The position numbers were made by a program, and so were the translations under genes. Below are positions 62,476 to 64,000 of a stretch of DNA of 64,000 nucleotides, piece after piece. The notes under the pieces are model-generated. The model had not been told where the DNA came from. It worked only from the letters and a program-made list of their open reading frames with translations, and made no database searches. How positions within the stretch are numbered: the stretch's first letter is position 1; each line of letters begins with the position of its first letter. Source of the DNA: Microbacterium sp. SA39 (GTDB lineage: Bacteria; Actinomycetota; Actinomycetes; Actinomycetales; Microbacteriaceae); contig NZ_JXRU01000035.1 of assembly GCF_000967865.1 (NCBI RefSeq), forward strand, positions 174,915 through 238,914, in the 5' to 3' direction.

Positions 62476-63630
62476 GTGGCAGATGCGCGAGGCGGCTCAG
62501 CATTCGATGCGTGGCCGCATCTGACCGGCGTCGAACGCGGAGCGCTGCGCGAGCTGCTCATCCACGGCGCCCTCCCCCGCGCCGAGATCGCCCGGCGCAT
62601 CAACGTGTCCAGAGCAAGCCTGACACGTGCCTCACGGATTCTCATGGAGCATTCGCTCGTGGCCGAAGACGAGATCGCGCTTCGCGGCGCGATGGGGCGA
62701 CCGAGCGAGATGCTCGTCGTCCGCGAGGACACCCACCACCTGCTCGGCATCAAGCTCACCGGGGACTCGGTCTTCGCGGTCGTGACCGACCTGCGCGCGC
62801 GCAGCGTGGCCGAGGTCGAGGAGCGGCTCGTCTCGACATCCGTGGAAGACACCGTCGACCAGATCGTCCGCATCCACGAGCGCTTCGCCGAGTCGTTCGG
62901 CGATATCCGTGCCGCGGGAATCTGCCTCGCCGGTGACCTCGCGCAGATCGACGGACGACAGATCGTCGTGGCATCCTTCTTCCTGCGCTGGCAGAACGTG
63001 CCGCTGGCCGAGCTTCTCGAGCAGCGGCTCGGCATCCCGGTCACGGCCGACAACGACGTGCGCGCGCTCACCGCCGCGGAGCACTGGTTCGGCGCCGGCG
63101 CCGGATGCGACTCGCTGGCACTCGTCACGATCGGCGCGGGCATCGGCTCGGGACTGGTCATCGAGGGAAGGGTCGTGACCGGGCACAACGGAAGCGCGGG
63201 GAAGCTCGATCACCTGATCGTCGACTCGAACGGTCCGCCCTGCGGCCTCGGCCACCACGGGTGCGCGAGCGCCTACCTGCCGAGCGCGAGCATCGTGACG
63301 GCGGTCGGAGTCGAGGGCCTCGACTACCCGGGCGCGGTCGAGCTCGCCCTCGCCGGTGACCCGGCAGCGAAGCGCGCGTTCGACGACGCGGCACGTGCGC
63401 TCGGCGTGCTCATCGGCACGGTGCTCAACGGCCTCGATCCCGAGAAGGTGGTACTCACGGGCGACGGCCTCGCACTCATGGACATCTCCGGCGACGAGGT
63501 GATGCGCACGATCGAGGCTGTGCGCCTGCCGACCGAGCGCCCGGTTCCGCTCGACGTGCAGCCGTTCGAGTTCACGGAGTGGGCGCGTGCGGGTGCGGTC
63601 GTGGCGATTCGGAGTCTGCTGCGGTTCTAG
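62476..63630 (+). CDS. ROK-family transcriptional regulator
   Basis: A 384-residue NagC/XylR-type regulator. The N-terminal helix-turn-helix is ALPRAEIARRINVSRASLTR (about residues 33-52). The sugar-kinase-like domain has VTADNDVRALTAAEHWFGAG, TIGAGIGSGLVIEG and a zinc-type motif CGLGHHGCASAYLPS, in which the usual CxCGxxGC is altered to CGLGHHGC. The GTG at 62476 is chosen because upstream codons would cross the operator; AGGA lies nearby. It probably represses the GH2 and importer operons and responds to mannose- or galactose-type sugars. Confidence 0.88.
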   Translation: MADARGGSAFDAWPHLTGVERGALRELLIHGALPRAEIARRINVSRASLTRASRILMEHSLVAEDEIALRGAMGRPSEMLVVREDTHHLLGIKLTGDSVFAVVTDLRARSVAEVEERLVSTSVEDTVDQIVRIHERFAESFGDIRAAGICLAGDLAQIDGRQIVVASFFLRWQNVPLAELLEQRLGIPVTADNDVRALTAAEHWFGAGAGCDSLALVTIGAGIGSGLVIEGRVVTGHNGSAGKLDHLIVDSNGPPCGLGHHGCASAYLPSASIVTAVGVEGLDYPGAVELALAGDPAAKRAFDDAARALGVLIGTVLNGLDPEKVVLTGDGLALMDISGDEVMRTIEAVRLPTERPVPLDVQPFEFTEWARAGAVVAIRSLLRF

Positions 63631-63787
63631 GCCGTTCCGCCAGGCCTGTTTGGGCGTCTGATCAGGTCCCTCGTGTGCGGCGGACGGGCTGATCCAGGAG
63701 AGGAATGATGCACTAAGCGCGGCCGCGACCAACACCTCGCGCTAGCGCCTGCGCTCGGATCTCATCCCCCTCCGTTTGTGGGAATGT

Positions 63788-63873
63788 ATGAGCATGACGG
63801 ACTACGACTTTCGGTCGCTCTCGCCTATAGATTTCGAGTCACTCGCTCGCGACCTGCTCAACGCCGATCTAGG
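63788..63873 (+). pseudogene. Restriction-endonuclease-like gene start, cut by an IS element
   Basis: MTDYDFRSLSPIDFESLARD followed by LLNADLG is the characteristic N-terminus of Mrr-cat-type restriction endonuclease-like proteins. After about 28 codons the sequence changes abruptly to an IS481-type end and the frame closes at 63907, so the gene is disrupted; the remainder may lie beyond the element outside the window. The 157 bp upstream hold no other gene I can support. Confidence 0.75.
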
Positions 63874-64000
63874 TGTTCTTCCCCGTGAGGTTGTGAACGC
63901 GGTCTGAGGGTGTTTGGCCGCTGATGCCGGTGTGGGGTCTGTGGTGATTGTAGTGATGGAGCCAGGTGTCGTAGGTTGCTGCTCGGGCTTCGTCGCTGGC
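63869..64000 (-). CDS. IS481-family transposase, C-terminal end
   Basis: The last 43 codons of a transposase entering from the right edge. YDTWLHHYNHHRPHTGISGQ followed by TPSDRVHNLTGKNT is the C-terminus of IS481-type DDE transposases. The TAG stop lies across the element end and its target sequence (TCTAGG). The catalytic DDE residues are outside the window. Confidence 0.88.
   Translation of the reverse strand, partial: ASDEARAATYDTWLHHYNHHRPHTGISGQTPSDRVHNLTGKNT
63874..64000 (-). mobile_element. IS481-family insertion sequence, right part outside window
   Basis: The element end starts TGTTCTTCCCC at 63874, directly after TCTAGG (63868-63873), which fits the NCTAGN target known for IS481. 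Inverted-repeat and target-duplication partners would be to the right of the window. Confidence 0.8.

Noticed and set aside
1..64000. CRISPR array, rRNA operon, prophage or replication origin
   Set aside because: No regularly spaced repeats, no rRNA-like sequence, no phage structural genes and no DnaA-box cluster were noticed.

Overview
The window is high-GC DNA with dense ATGA-type stop/start overlaps. It carries actinobacterial family hallmarks: PucR, DUF1206, SufU-type Fe-S assembly, leaderless promoters, FCD-type GntR regulators and BMP-type ABC transport. Together with a Microbacteriaceae-style GGTCGTTGAGCGAG repeat, this points to a Microbacteriaceae actinomycete, most likely a Microbacterium. 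This is a judgement from reading, not from a database search.

Layout. 1-4.7 kb: a truncated serine ammonia-lyase with an in-frame repeat, an acidic disordered protein, and a divergent flavoprotein/LysR pair. 4.7-21.2 kb: one large catabolic locus. A coupled minus-strand operon encodes a BMP-type ABC importer, a TIM-barrel isomerase, a two-domain dihydroxyacetone-kinase-like kinase, an RpiB-like isomerase and an APC permease. It faces a plus-strand aminotransferase/SDR pair, an FCD GntR repressor, and a second plus-strand operon (cyclase, nucleoside-hydrolase homologue, M20 hydrolase, adenosine deaminase). A shared 18-bp operator-like sequence lies in front of both divergent pairs and suggests one regulon. 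The sugar enzymes resemble four-carbon (tetrulose phosphate) enzymes, and two enzymes carry active-site substitutions. This is the best candidate for an undescribed pathway.

21.2-30 kb: mostly core functions, including tRNA-Arg(ACG), a conserved hypothetical, an SDR, a secreted HExxH protein with a small membrane partner, a GntR regulator, an F420/NADP-reductase-like protein, SufS-SufU, a DUF1206 membrane protein and two GyrI-like proteins. 30-37 kb: a Fic protein whose start codon lies in a palindrome; a PucR-controlled beta-alanine/GABA-type pair (aminotransferase and mmsA); an HxlR/SnoaL pair. 37.7-45.4 kb: an FAD-linked oxidase, esterase and amidohydrolase operon divergent from TetR plus a sarcosine-oxidase-like enzyme, then an ArsR/RibD-like/SRPBCC operon.

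45.4-63.6 kb: a galactoside/mannoside utilisation region. It has a family-5 ABC importer operon with GH36 and GH42 enzymes, a second divergent GH36, a GH2 beta-mannosidase with a Gfo/Idh/MocA oxidoreductase, and a ROK regulator. Related palindromes precede the importer and the GH2/ROK pair. A 75-codon remnant of another alpha-galactosidase survives at 45.4 kb. The right edge holds the start of a restriction-endonuclease-like gene cut by an IS481-family element at an NCTAGN target. No CRISPR array, rRNA or prophage was seen, and there is no gene-free stretch longer than about 200 bases.
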